Shown here: in pieces, positions 35,705-44,674 of the stretch
Layout of the letters: every line of letters starts with the position of its first letter
Position numbering within the stretch: the stretch's first letter is position 1
Assembly: GCA_034420695.1 (NCBI GenBank)
Contig: DAOULB010000002.1
Coordinates: 152,702-216,701, forward strand
Direction: 5' to 3'
Length of the DNA: 64,000 nt
DNA from: Io17-Chloro-G2 sp034420695
GTDB lineage: Bacteria; Chloroflexota; Dehalococcoidia; Lucifugimonadales; UBA3495
Notes under the pieces: model-generated
What the model was told of the DNA's origin: nothing
Databases searched by the model: none
The model's input: the letters and a program-made list of their open reading frames with translations, nothing else
Program-made: the position numbers and the translations under genes

Positions 35705-36088
35705 CTAGGCTCCGGCCAACTCCTCGGCGTTCCTGATATAGTCCAGCGTCTCTCGGATATCCGAGGCAATGACGTCCTCCGGTTCGCAGTTTCCATCGTA
35801 GAAACAGGCGCCGTGCAGTTCGGATTGCCGTGCCAAGTACCGGATCCTCAACTGTTGTATGCCAGGATCCATTCTCTGCAATAAGCGCATCCCTTGGGAT
35901 ACCTTGCCTGAGGTGCGGGGCTCTTCCCCGCTCCTGGCCAGTACGAAGGCCACTGTAGCCCTCATGGTTGCTCCCCATGCCTTTTCTGCGGCATTACGGG
36001 TACGTCCCTGCTCTAACATCGCCAAGGCATCTTCGTAGAGGATTCGGGCGTCGGCGAAAATTTCTGCGACCCGTTCAACCACTGCCAT
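35705..36088 (-). CDS. HEPN-like protein, PaREP1-type
   Basis: A 127-residue helical protein. The segment ILYEDALAMLEQGRTRNAAE followed by KAWGATMRATVAFV resembles PaREP1/HEPN-superfamily proteins. I do not see the RNase motif R-x4-6-H clearly, and no nucleotidyltransferase (MNT) partner gene is adjacent, so a toxin-antitoxin role is not supported. The ATG at 36088 has AGGGA seven bases upstream; a start at 36109 is less likely. It diverges from valS with a short shared upstream region. Confidence 0.55.
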   Translation of the reverse strand: MAVVERVAEIFADARILYEDALAMLEQGRTRNAAEKAWGATMRATVAFVLARSGEEPRTSGKVSQGMRLLQRMDPGIQQLRIRYLARQSELHGACFYDGNCEPEDVIASDIRETLDYIRNAEELAGA

Positions 36089-36116
36089 CGTTCGTTCCCT
36101 GCAGAGCAATTCGGTA

Positions 36117-36122
36117 TATAAT
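36117..36122 (+). promoter_or_regulatory. Consensus -10 element upstream of valS
   Basis: A perfect TATAAT lies 38 bases before the valS start in an otherwise GC-rich genome. No good -35 box is seen at the right distance. Confidence 0.4.
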
Positions 36123-36159
36123 TTCCATTACTACTATGGATTTACCTTGAGATAAGAGC

Positions 36160-38874
36160 ATGGCTTCCGATTATACGACTCCTACCACCAACATACCCAG
36201 CGCCTACGCCCCCGCGGATGTGGAGCCCCGGGTCTACCAGCAATGGCTGGACCAAGGCTACTTCACCCCGTCGGTGGACCCGGAAAAGAGGCCATTCTGC
36301 ATCATAATGCCGCCGCCCAACGTGACCGGCGAACTTCACTTGGGCCACGCCTTGACCGCCTCGGTAGAAGACGCCCTGTGCCGCTGGAGGCGCATGATGG
36401 GCGATTCCACCCTCTGGCTGCCGGGCAAGGACCACGCCGGCATTGCCACCCAATGGGTGGTGGAGCGCCTGTTGGCCGAGGAAGGCTTGACCCGCCACGA
36501 CCTGGGCCGGGAGAAGTTTCTGGAGCGGGTCTGGGAGTGGGTGGCCCGGTATGGGAACACCATCGATGAACAGCACAAGCGGTTGGGTGCGTCTTGCGAC
36601 TGGAGCCGCCTCCGCTTTACCTTGGACCCCGGACCTGCCAGGGCGGTGCGGACCACCTTCGTCAACCTTTTCCAAAAAGGGCTCATCTACCGCCACGAAC
36701 GGATTATCAACTGGTGTCCCCGTTGCGCCACCGCGCTCTCCGACTTGGAGGTGGAGTACCAGGAAACCAACGGCAAGCTGTACCATATCAAATACCCCAC
36801 GGCGGACCGTGAGGGAGAATTCATCACGGTTGCCACCACCCGTCCTGAGTCCATGCTGGGGGATACCGGCGTTGCCGTGCACCCCGACGACTCACGTTAC
36901 AGCGGCATGGTGGGCCATAACGTTATCCTGCCCATCATGGACCGCCCGATTCCCGTGGTGGCCGATGCCGCTCTGGACATGGAGTTCGGCACCGGCGCCT
37001 TGAAGGTAACCCCGGGCCACGACCCCGTGGACTTCGAAATCGGAGAACGCCACGGCCTGGAAATCATTAACATCATTGGCTTCGATGGCTTGATGACCGG
37101 CGCAGCGGGTAAGTACCAGGGGGTTGAGCGTTTTCAAGCCCGGCGGGACGTTGTGGCTGAGTTGGGTTCCCTGGGCTTGCTGGAACGGGTAGACGATTAT
37201 GTTCACTCGGTGGGGCACTGCCAGCGTTGCGACTCGGTGGTGGAGCCCCTCGTCAGCCTGCAGTGGTTCCTGAACGTGGGAAGCCACGACGACCCGCAGA
37301 GCATCGCCGGGAGGGCCCACGGGGCGGTCACTCAGGGCCGCATCAAAATGGTGCCGGACCGTTTCAGCCGGGTCTATCTCAACTGGCTGGAAAACATCCG
37401 CGATTGGTGCATCAGCCGCCAGCTTTGGTGGGGCCACCGGATTCCGGTCTGGTATTGCGCCAACTGTCCCGAACCCTTTGCGTCAATTGAGGACCTGGAC
37501 CGCTGTCCCAACTGCGGCTCGGCGGACCTGCAGCAGGACCCGGACGTTCTGGACACTTGGTTCAGTTCCGGGTTGTGGCCTCATTCCACCTTGGGGTGGC
37601 CTGAAGAGACCGGGGACTTGGACTACTTTTACCCCACCACGGTAATGGAAACCGGGTACGATATTCTCTTTTTCTGGGTTGCCCGCATGATCATGATGGG
37701 CATAGAGAATACCGGCGACATTCCCTTTCAAACGGTGTACCTCCACGGGTTGGTCCGGGATGCCCAAGGGGCGAAAATGAGCAAGACCCGGGGCAACACT
37801 ATGGATCCCCTGGACCTCATCCAAGTGTACGGCACCGACGCGCTGCGGTTTGCCCTCACCACCGGCACTGCTCCGGGCAACGACCTGCGGATAACCGAAG
37901 GCAAGCTGGAGGCAGCCCGCAACTTCGCCAACAAGGTCTGGAACGCATCCCGCTTTGTGTTGACCAGCCTCGATTCTGCCGGCAGCCCTGCGGACTTTTC
38001 CGATTGGCAGCAGTTGTCCGGGCTCTCCCACCGCGAAGACCGCTGGATAGTGAGCCGGATGCACCGGGTGATTGCCGACGCCAATCGGCTATTGGAGAGC
38101 TTCGAACTGGGGGAGGCCCAGCAAAGGCTCTACGACTTCTTCTGGAACGATTTCTGCGACTGGTACATCGAAATGGCCAAGATTCGGTTGCGCCAGGACG
38201 GTGGGTCGTCGCCTCTCCCTGTACTGGTCCACGTCCTGGAGTCCGTGCTGCGGGCCATGCATCCATTCCTTCCCTTTGTCACCGAGGAAATCTGGCAAGG
38301 GTTGCGGGCCCGGCTGCCCGGGTCCGCCTCCCTCGAGGAATCCATCATGGTTTCCCCTTATCCACAAGCGGATGAGTCCCGCCTTGACCCTGGGGCGGAA
38401 GACCAGATGGAACTGGTGATGCAGACGGTGCGCGCGGTACGAAACGCGCGGGCGCAGTTGCGCATCCCGGCCAATCAGCAACTTGAAGCGTTGTTGGAGA
38501 CCGATGGACAACAGGGGACCATGGAAGAGGAGTCTCCGGTGATCCGGTCTCTATCCAGGGTCGATCCCCTGAGGATTGTATCCGGCGGGTCTGCCGGCGC
38601 CGACGGGCGCAGAGGCGTCACCTTGGTTGTGAATCCCCTGGTGATACGCCTGCCCTTGGAAGGGGTTGTGGACGTGCCCGGGGAAAGCCAGCGGTTGCAA
38701 GGGGAGCTGGACGACTGCCTTAAGAACCTCAACCGGGTTGAGGCTTTGGTCGCCAACCCGAACTTTACTGCCAAGGCCCGGCCGGAAGTGGTCCAGAAAG
38801 AACAGGAGCGCCTGGGAGAACTGGTGGAACGCCGGCAGCGATTGGAGGAAATCCTGGCGCAACTGTCCGGCTGA
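36160..38874 (+). CDS. valS: Valyl-tRNA synthetase
   Basis: This class I synthetase charges tRNA-Val and edits misactivated threonine. The 904-residue length fits. The HIGH motif appears as HLGH (60-63) in PPPNVTGELHLGHAL, and KMSKS as KMSKT (from Lys539) in GAKMSKTRGNT. The editing domain carries TTRPESMLGDTGVAVHP, and a zinc-binding-type CPNCGSADL is present. The C-terminal coiled coil (LDDCLKNLNRVEALVANPNF and on) is typical of ValS. It heads a plus-strand run with aroE and aroC. Confidence 0.97.
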   Translation: MASDYTTPTTNIPSAYAPADVEPRVYQQWLDQGYFTPSVDPEKRPFCIIMPPPNVTGELHLGHALTASVEDALCRWRRMMGDSTLWLPGKDHAGIATQWVVERLLAEEGLTRHDLGREKFLERVWEWVARYGNTIDEQHKRLGASCDWSRLRFTLDPGPARAVRTTFVNLFQKGLIYRHERIINWCPRCATALSDLEVEYQETNGKLYHIKYPTADREGEFITVATTRPESMLGDTGVAVHPDDSRYSGMVGHNVILPIMDRPIPVVADAALDMEFGTGALKVTPGHDPVDFEIGERHGLEIINIIGFDGLMTGAAGKYQGVERFQARRDVVAELGSLGLLERVDDYVHSVGHCQRCDSVVEPLVSLQWFLNVGSHDDPQSIAGRAHGAVTQGRIKMVPDRFSRVYLNWLENIRDWCISRQLWWGHRIPVWYCANCPEPFASIEDLDRCPNCGSADLQQDPDVLDTWFSSGLWPHSTLGWPEETGDLDYFYPTTVMETGYDILFFWVARMIMMGIENTGDIPFQTVYLHGLVRDAQGAKMSKTRGNTMDPLDLIQVYGTDALRFALTTGTAPGNDLRITEGKLEAARNFANKVWNASRFVLTSLDSAGSPADFSDWQQLSGLSHREDRWIVSRMHRVIADANRLLESFELGEAQQRLYDFFWNDFCDWYIEMAKIRLRQDGGSSPLPVLVHVLESVLRAMHPFLPFVTEEIWQGLRARLPGSASLEESIMVSPYPQADESRLDPGAEDQMELVMQTVRAVRNARAQLRIPANQQLEALLETDGQQGTMEEESPVIRSLSRVDPLRIVSGGSAGADGRRGVTLVVNPLVIRLPLEGVVDVPGESQRLQGELDDCLKNLNRVEALVANPNFTAKARPEVVQKEQERLGELVERRQRLEEILAQLSG

Positions 38875-38933
38875 GTTCCCCGCGGCCTGCCCCGGAATTC
38901 CGCCTCTGGAATCCCATCTTGGGAGTTAGTGGA

Positions 38934-39788
38934 TTGGAATCTGCCCTCGGCGTTATCGGTTCTCCCATAGGTCATTCCATGTCCCCGGCCTTTCAGCAAG
39001 CCGCCTTGGACCACCTTGGAATCGGTGCCGACTACTTGGCTTATGACGTGGCCCCGGAGGACGTTGGGCAGTTCGTGACCGGCCTCCGTAAGCCGGGAGT
39101 GATGGGCATCAACATCACCGCGCCCCATAAGGGGGCCGTAATTCCCTTTCTGGACGAACTTGACGACTGGGCCGCTGTGGCCGGGGCGGTCAACACCGTC
39201 GTCAACCGGGACGGCCGCCTCACCGGGCATAACACCGACGGCTCAGGATTCCTGCGGGCGCTGCAGGATGAGGCTGGGTTCTCTCCAGAAGGCTGCCGCG
39301 CCTTGGTGCTGGGAGCGGGAGGGTCCGCCAGGGCGGTCGTGCTCGCCCTGACCCGGGACAGAATCGGCAGTTTGACTATCGCCAACCGGACTGCGTCCAA
39401 GGCAGCAGACCTGGCGGCATTGGCCCGGCAGAACGGCGCCGCCTCATCGGCCATCGGCTTGGAACGGGAAGTCCTGTCAGCCGCCGCCCGCGAGGCCGAC
39501 CTGATTGTGAATTGTACCTCCGTCGGCATGGTCCGGGGCCCCGACGAGAGCGGCTCGGTGTTGGACCGGGAACAGATCCCGGCCAAGGCCCTGGTCAATG
39601 ACCTGGTGTATAATCCCGCTGAAACTCCGCTGCTGCAGGAAGCCCAAGTGGCCGGGGCCAAGGTCTTGGGCGGAATCTACATGCTGGTATATCAGGGCGC
39701 GGCCTCCTTCGAAATGTGGACCGGCCAACCCGCTCCGGTGCAGGTAATGCTCCAAGCAGCCCTGAGGGCCTTGGCGGCCCGGGGCTGA
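38934..39788 (+). CDS. aroE: Shikimate dehydrogenase
   Basis: AroE reduces 3-dehydroshikimate to shikimate with NADPH. The 284-residue product shows the substrate-binding GSPIGHSMSPAFQQAALDH, the catalytic lysine in NITAPHKG, NTDGSGF, and the nucleotide-binding GAGGSARAV and NRTASKA. The C-terminus has GIYMLVYQGAASFEMWTG with the conserved Gln. I favour the TTG at 38934 with GGGAG eight bases upstream; a TTG at 38919 adds five residues. It lies between valS and aroC, the next gene of the same pathway but one. Confidence 0.93.
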   Translation: MESALGVIGSPIGHSMSPAFQQAALDHLGIGADYLAYDVAPEDVGQFVTGLRKPGVMGINITAPHKGAVIPFLDELDDWAAVAGAVNTVVNRDGRLTGHNTDGSGFLRALQDEAGFSPEGCRALVLGAGGSARAVVLALTRDRIGSLTIANRTASKAADLAALARQNGAASSAIGLEREVLSAAAREADLIVNCTSVGMVRGPDESGSVLDREQIPAKALVNDLVYNPAETPLLQEAQVAGAKVLGGIYMLVYQGAASFEMWTGQPAPVQVMLQAALRALAARG

Positions 39789-39845
39789 GCCCCCGGCTGG
39801 CTTGGGAGTCTCTCATCTCTCCAGTGCCTCTCACGAGTGTATTAA

Positions 39846-41036
39846 ATGATCAGATTTTTCACGGCTGGTGAGTCCCACGGACCGGGACTGGTGATAATAG
39901 TCGAAGGCGTGCCCGCAGGCTTGCCCTTGGACGAAGAGTACATTGCAGGTCAGTTGGCCCGGCGGCAGCGGGGGTACGGCCGCGGTGGCCGGATGCTCAT
40001 CGAACAGGACCGGGCGCAAATCCATTCGGGTGTGCGCCACGGAACGACGTTGGGAAGCCCCATCGGAATGACCCTGGAGAACAAGGACTGGGTCAACTGG
40101 CAACAGTCCATGTCGGTGGGAGAAGTGCCGGAAGAAGACTACGACCCCGGCGACCCCCGGTCACAGCGGGTTACCCGCATCCGGCCCGGCCACGCCGACT
40201 TGCCAGGGGTGATGAAGTACGGGTTCGATGACGTGCGCAACGCGCTGGAACGCTCCAGCGCCCGGGAGACGGCGGCCAGGGTTGCCGCCGGGGCCGTAGC
40301 GGTGAAAATGTTGGAGCAGTTCGACGTACGCCTTCACAGCCATGTGATATCCATTGCGGGAGTATTCGCCAACCCCCCTGAGTCCATCGACTGGGAGGCC
40401 GTTGAAGAGTCGCCGGTGCGCTGCGCCGACCCCACGGCAAGCAAGTTGATGATGGCCGAGATCGACGCCGCCAAGGAATCTGGGGACACCGTCGGCGGCA
40501 CTGTTGAGGTCATAGCGGAAAACGTCCCCATTGGCCTTGGCTCCCACGTACACTGGGACCGGAAGATCGATGGTCAGATTGCCCAAGCCTTGATGTCGAT
40601 CAATGCAGTCAAGGCCGTTGAGGTGGGTCCCGGCTGGGAGATGGTGCAGAAGCGGGGATCCCAAGTGCATGATGTAATCGAGCCTGTTACCAACCCGGAT
40701 CATCCTTGGCAGAGGAAAACAAACCGCTTGGGTGGCACCGAGGGAGGCATGACCAACGGAATGCCCTTGGTGGCCCGTTTCGGTATCAAGCCCATTGCCA
40801 CCATGTTGAATCCCCTCCCCTCGGTGGACTTGGACACCGGGGAAGGTGTGCAAGCCCACTACGAGCGGTCCGACATCTGCCAAGTCCCGCCCGCCGGGGT
40901 GATAGGAGAAGCCATGGTGGCATTGGTGCTGGCGAACTCCTTCGCTGAAAAGTTCGGCGGCGACTCCATCCCCGAAATGGACCGCAACCTCCGCAACTAC
41001 CTCAAGACGGTGGGACCCCGCCGGGTCTTCCAATAA
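39846..41036 (+). CDS. aroC: Chorismate synthase
   Basis: This FMN-dependent enzyme turns EPSP into chorismate, the branch point for aromatic amino acids. The 396-residue product has all family signatures: FFTAGESHGPGL, HGTTLGSPIGM, RIRPGHADLPG, ERSSARETAARVAAG near residue 140, and RLGGTEGGMTNG. The start at ATG 39846 agrees with the family N-terminus MIRFFTAGESHG. It is 57 bases after aroE and probably cotranscribed. Confidence 0.96.
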   Translation: MIRFFTAGESHGPGLVIIVEGVPAGLPLDEEYIAGQLARRQRGYGRGGRMLIEQDRAQIHSGVRHGTTLGSPIGMTLENKDWVNWQQSMSVGEVPEEDYDPGDPRSQRVTRIRPGHADLPGVMKYGFDDVRNALERSSARETAARVAAGAVAVKMLEQFDVRLHSHVISIAGVFANPPESIDWEAVEESPVRCADPTASKLMMAEIDAAKESGDTVGGTVEVIAENVPIGLGSHVHWDRKIDGQIAQALMSINAVKAVEVGPGWEMVQKRGSQVHDVIEPVTNPDHPWQRKTNRLGGTEGGMTNGMPLVARFGIKPIATMLNPLPSVDLDTGEGVQAHYERSDICQVPPAGVIGEAMVALVLANSFAEKFGGDSIPEMDRNLRNYLKTVGPRRVFQ

Positions 41037-41067
41037 GGGGGATGGGTCTCCGGCGCGCACAGGGCGG

Positions 41068-41095
41068 TTGACTTCCGGGATTTAGCGGTTAAAAT
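41068..41095 (+). promoter_or_regulatory. Promoter of the selenoprotein gene
   Basis: TTGACT (41068-41073) and TAAAAT (41090-41095) are separated by 16 bases, close to the sigma-70 consensus. It lies between the aroC stop and the ATG at 41127, so the selenoprotein gene can be transcribed on its own. Confidence 0.6.
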
Positions 41096-41126
41096 TCAAT
41101 TATCTTATTTCCTATGGAGGCCCTTA

Positions 41127-41408
41127 ATGGAAGGGAAAGTTCAGGTTGAGATCACCTACTGCGTAGCTTGACAGCACTTGGGAACTGCCACGTGGATGGC
41201 AAACGAGTTCTTTAAGGCCTTTGGACCCGACGTTTCGGTAGCTATCTCCCCCAGGGGACAGGGCATCATGGAAGTCTTCCTGGATGGCGAGAGGATCTTC
41301 GACAAGAAGGGCGAAGGCGATATCTTCCCCGACCTGAAGCGGGTCAGGGCAATGACGCAGCAAATTTCCAGCAAGATCAACAGCCTGGAGCCTGCCCCCG
41401 CCGACTAA
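41127..41408 (+). CDS. SelW/Rdx-family selenoprotein, UGA decoded as selenocysteine
   Basis: Reading from the ATG at 41127 gives MEGKVQVEITYCVA, then TGA (41169-41171), then QHLGTATWMANEFFKAFG on to a normal stop at 41408. With TGA read as selenocysteine, the 93-residue protein has the CxxU redox motif (Cys12, Sec15) after a first beta strand, as in the thioredoxin-like Rdx family (SelW, SelT, SelH). The C-terminal GIMEVFLDGERIFDKKGEGD matches the family hairpin with its FxKxxxG-type end. GGAGG lies six bases before the ATG, and a SECIS-like hairpin follows the TGA. Starting only after the TGA would remove the active site. Cysteine is the usual replacement in relatives. Confidence 0.85.
41182..41210 (+). 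promoter_or_regulatory. Bacterial SECIS-like hairpin
   Basis: Downstream of the in-frame TGA, TGCCA (41186-41190) pairs with TGGCA (41197-41201) around a CGTGGA loop; GAAC (41182-41185) can pair with GTTC (41207-41210) across a bulge. The loop begins 20 bases after the TGA and has G as its second base, which fits bacterial SECIS elements read by SelB. Pairing was judged by eye. Confidence 0.65.
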
Positions 41409-41437
41409 CCGGGCCTGAGCCTGTGAACCGGGAACCA

Positions 41438-41470
41438 AGAGAGCCCCTCTCTTAAAGGAGGGGCTCTACT
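41438..41470. terminator. Bidirectional terminator between the selenoprotein gene and tmk
   Basis: AGAGCCCCTC (41440-41449) pairs with GAGGGGCTCT (41458-41467) around TCTTAAAG. It lies 31 bases after the selenoprotein stop and spans the tmk stop codon, so it can serve both convergent genes. T-tracts are short. Confidence 0.75.
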
Positions 41471-42060
41471 CTTGTCCAGATCTCCCTTGAGAGCTGTCTT
41501 ACACTGAGCGAGCCGGCCAGCACCAACCAGCAGGAAGGTTCCCTTTCGGCTTGGGCCCAATACCCCTTGCGCACCCTTTGCTGGAACTCCAATGGGGCAG
41601 AGTCGAAGTTGTCCATAGGGGCAGCAGACTCAGGGTCTCCTCTGAGGGCTGCCGTCTCGGGAGATAGGTCCAACAGGATTGTAAGGTCGGGCGCCAGCCC
41701 TGCCGTGGCCTCCCGGTTGACCTGCTCTATCAAGTTAAAGTCTAACCCCCGCCCGTAGCCTTGGTAAGCCACTGTAGAGGCACTGAACCGGTCGGCGACG
41801 ACTATTTTGCCTTCTGCGAGTTCCGGACGTATAACTTTTTCCACCAAGTGGGACCTGGCAGCGGAAAAAAGGAACAGTTCGTCCAAAGGACTGAGGCCGG
41901 GCTGGGTTTTGACCCAACGTCGGATTGTTTCTCCCAGGGGAGTGCCGCCGGGCTCCCGGATTCCTCGCGTCCGTCTGCGTGCGCTTTGCAGGCGACGCAA
42001 TAGGGCACGCGCCTGCGTGCTCTTACCAGCCCTGTCGATCCCCTCGAATACTATGAACAC
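41452..42060 (-). CDS. tmk: Thymidylate kinase
   Basis: Tmk phosphorylates dTMP to dTDP. The 202-residue product starts MFIVFEGIDRAGKSTQ with the P-loop, then has REPGGTPLGETIR, the DR motif in VVADRFSASTVAYQGYGRG, and LTILLDLSPE. The length and motif order are standard. It follows the R3H-domain ATPase gene by 17 bases and ends the pdxS-pdxT operon. Confidence 0.95.
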   Translation of the reverse strand: MFIVFEGIDRAGKSTQARALLRRLQSARRRTRGIREPGGTPLGETIRRWVKTQPGLSPLDELFLFSAARSHLVEKVIRPELAEGKIVVADRFSASTVAYQGYGRGLDFNLIEQVNREATAGLAPDLTILLDLSPETAALRGDPESAAPMDNFDSAPLEFQQRVRKGYWAQAEREPSCWLVLAGSLSVRQLSREIWTRVEPLL

Positions 42061-42077
42061 TGGAGAGGACCCAATCG

Positions 42078-43718
42078 CTAGGGCTTGTAGAACATTACGG
42101 ACCGGGCTGGGTCCCGTCCGTGGCTGATGGACGACACGTTGTATCGTTGGCCAAGGATATGCTGCAACCGGCGCACGTAGGACTTCTGCGGCGCCAGCTT
42201 GATTGAGGACTCTCCTTCCAGCACTCTTTGCGCAGCTTCTTCCGCCTCCCGAATTGCCTCTTCCATTACGTCACGGAATTCTTCCTCGGACTCTTGGGAA
42301 GGCTTGTTGATTCCCTTCCCCTCCTTGGAGATAGTCCGGACGAAGTCTTGTATCTGGGGCATGGTGTTTTTTCTCAGCACGTAAACCGGGGTCCCGCTGC
42401 CCTCGGCGGTCCGCACCAAGTGAGAACCCCGCCGGTAGTGGGTCTTGGTGGTCAGGACCGCGTCGGCCCGCCGGAGCTCGTTTACCACTTCCACGGGGAC
42501 GCCGGATTCGGCCACCGCTGCCTCCAGCTTGTCCCTGCCCACTCCGAATAGGAACACCCGCACGTCGGGTTGCTGTTGTTGCGGTTCAGAGGCCTGAGGC
42601 TGGCGGGAAGGCGGAGGAGCCGGTTGTTCTTCGACATAGCTCTTGTAGCTGCCGGGCTGGGCTGCCCAGGGAGCGGGTCCGCCGTCGCTGCGGCGCAGTG
42701 CCTCCCTCTCCCGGTGAACCTGCCCCTCCTCGTCCAGCCACCGCACTTCGGGAGCTATTGAGAACCCGCGAAGCCACTGGTCAACCACTTGGGCTACGTT
42801 GTCGTGTACCGCCAGCCTTTCCCAGCTTTGAATCTCTACCACCACGTCGAAGGTTGGCGGGGCCTTTCTCTCCAAGACCGTCTTCTGGGTGCCCCGGTAG
42901 CTCGCTTCTTGGTCTCCCAAGGTGACGGTCTGTACTCCCCCCACCAAGTCGGACAAGGTGGGATTCATGATCAAGTTGTCCAGCGTATTGCCGTGGGCGG
43001 TTGCTATTAGCTGCACGCCCCTCTCCGCTATGGTGCGGGCAGCGGTGGCTTCCCTTTCCGTGCCCATTTCGTCTATGACCACGACCTCGGGCATGTGATT
43101 CTCTACGGCTTCGATCATCACACCGTGCTGCTTGTCGGGGCTTGAGACCTGCATGCGCCGGGAACGGCCAATAGCAGGGTGAGGAACGTCTCCGTCACCT
43201 GCTATTTCATTGGAGGTGTCCACGATCACCACCCGTTTGCCCGGTCCTCCGGTGTCAGAAGAAAGAACTCTTGCCATCTCCCTCAGCATGGTGGTCTTAC
43301 CCACTCCGGGCCGGCCCAGGAGCAGTATGTTCTTCCCTGAGAAGGCGAGGTCTTCAATAATCTTGATGGTGCCGAACACCGCGCGGCCCACGCGGCAGGT
43401 GATTCCTACAACCTGGCCTTTGCGGTTTCTAATGGCCGATATCCGGTGCAGAGTGCGTTCGATTCCGGCCCGGTTGTCTCCGCCGAATTCGCCGATGTTT
43501 TCCACTACGTAGTCCAAGTCTTCGCGCGTGACTTCCTCCTGACTCAAGGGAATATCACCGTCGGTGAAGCGGGCTTCGGGCAGGCGACCCAAGTCCAGGA
43601 CAATTTCAAGCAATTCCCCGTGGCCCTCGTTCTCACGAAGGGTATGTATCACCCGCGAGGGCAGCACCTCCAATAGCTCATCCAATTCGCTCCGGACCGA
43701 TTCCTGGGAGTCAATCAA
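42078..43718 (-). CDS. SpoIIIAA/Ycf45-like AAA ATPase with C-terminal R3H domain
   Basis: A 546-residue protein. The N-terminal half is an AAA-type ATPase related to SpoIIIAA and plastid Ycf45: Walker A LLLGRPGVGKTTMLREMA, RVVIVDTSNEIAGDGD, Walker B EVVVIDEMGTE and IATAHGNTLDNLI. A Pro/Gln-rich linker follows, then a domain with VRVFLFGVGRDKLEAAV. The end carries an R3H motif (YVRRLQHILGQ) that binds single-stranded nucleic acid. The TTG at 43718 overlaps the upstream stop as TTGA and has GGAGG seven bases upstream; an ATG at 43724 is too close to that site. Its cellular role is unknown. Confidence 0.85.
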   Translation of the reverse strand: MIDSQESVRSELDELLEVLPSRVIHTLRENEGHGELLEIVLDLGRLPEARFTDGDIPLSQEEVTREDLDYVVENIGEFGGDNRAGIERTLHRISAIRNRKGQVVGITCRVGRAVFGTIKIIEDLAFSGKNILLLGRPGVGKTTMLREMARVLSSDTGGPGKRVVIVDTSNEIAGDGDVPHPAIGRSRRMQVSSPDKQHGVMIEAVENHMPEVVVIDEMGTEREATAARTIAERGVQLIATAHGNTLDNLIMNPTLSDLVGGVQTVTLGDQEASYRGTQKTVLERKAPPTFDVVVEIQSWERLAVHDNVAQVVDQWLRGFSIAPEVRWLDEEGQVHREREALRRSDGGPAPWAAQPGSYKSYVEEQPAPPPSRQPQASEPQQQQPDVRVFLFGVGRDKLEAAVAESGVPVEVVNELRRADAVLTTKTHYRRGSHLVRTAEGSGTPVYVLRKNTMPQIQDFVRTISKEGKGINKPSQESEEEFRDVMEEAIREAEEAAQRVLEGESSIKLAPQKSYVRRLQHILGQRYNVSSISHGRDPARSVMFYKP

Positions 43719-44674
43719 CCCCATGCCTCCACAGCCGCGGTAGTGTAACTGTACTTTTGTGCTGTCGCTGTCCTGACCAAGACCGTAATCGGCGGCCCTT
43801 CCCGGAATCCTTGGTTTAGCAACCTGAGCCTTACCGATTCTTGGTGTTCCGGGACCCGCCACAGGCGCAGCCCCGGTTGGTCCGAAGCGATTTCCAAGAG
43901 AAGGCCCGCAACCTCAGGGCGGTCGGGATGTACCATCACCTCGCCCTCGTGCCGCCCATAGCGGCGCCACAAGCCGGTCCAGCCGACGATCCTGTCGCGG
44001 TGGCTTACTATCCACTGGCGGCTGGGACCGGGCTGCTGGGCGTCCAGCCATTGGTCAAGGGTGAACCCCAGGCCTGTCCTGACCGGTTGCGGTGTAGCGG
44101 CGCAAAACAACTGGAACAGACCCATAGTGTCTTGGGGCAGTCGTTCCCGAACACACAGGTCTGGGGCGGTTTGTGGAGCCGGGCGGCGGCCCTGGTTGCC
44201 TTCCAAGAGGGTTTCTCTCAGGAACGGGTAGAACCCAATGCGCCGTAAGGCGCTCACCAATGCGCTGCCAGCGAGGCAGCGCAGGAACACCCGGTGGCCC
44301 CCCCTTTCCAAGCACTCCTGCATCAGGCCGTCCAGCAGTTCCAGCATAGTCTCCCCGGCCGTAGCCTCCTGACCGGAAACAGGGTCTAGACTGTACGGGT
44401 CCCAGCCTTCGACATAGAGGCGGTCCACCTCCCAGGCCCCTGGACCGGACAGTTCCTTGGCCGAAGCCAAGGCGGCCAATGCCGTACCCTGGCGGGACAC
44501 CCTGGTTATTCGATTCGAACCCTGGGTGACCACCTCAATCCAGAGCCTGGTGGTGGCGGACCTGGGATTGCCCTGGTCCCGGCAGACCCCTTTCCCCGCG
44601 ACCAAGTTCTCACTGCCGGGACGGTTCAGAAGAACGCTCATTACGGCGTCGCTTATTCGACAGTCTTGGATCAT
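43715..44674 (-). CDS. GNAT-fold acetyltransferase-like protein
   Basis: A 319-residue protein that appears to contain two GNAT-like halves. The first has LYVEGWDPY, then a helix ending in LRRIGFYPFLRETLLEG; the second has WIVSHRDRIVGWTGLWRRYG, EVMVHPDRPEVAGLLLEIAS and a final LLNQGFREG. These fit the strand-and-helix pattern of acetyl-CoA-dependent acetyltransferases, but the acetyl-CoA loop is weak, so activity is uncertain. Its ATG overlaps the pdxT stop as ATGA, and its stop overlaps the next start, so it is coupled to both. Confidence 0.65.
   Translation of the reverse strand: MIQDCRISDAVMSVLLNRPGSENLVAGKGVCRDQGNPRSATTRLWIEVVTQGSNRITRVSRQGTALAALASAKELSGPGAWEVDRLYVEGWDPYSLDPVSGQEATAGETMLELLDGLMQECLERGGHRVFLRCLAGSALVSALRRIGFYPFLRETLLEGNQGRRPAPQTAPDLCVRERLPQDTMGLFQLFCAATPQPVRTGLGFTLDQWLDAQQPGPSRQWIVSHRDRIVGWTGLWRRYGRHEGEVMVHPDRPEVAGLLLEIASDQPGLRLWRVPEHQESVRLRLLNQGFREGPPITVLVRTATAQKYSYTTAAVEAWG

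Noticed and set aside
41178..41408. A 76-residue ORF starting after the TGA as the real selenoprotein gene
   Set aside because: It would lack the first strand and the redox Cys, and has no ribosome binding site, while GGAGG precedes the ATG at 41127.
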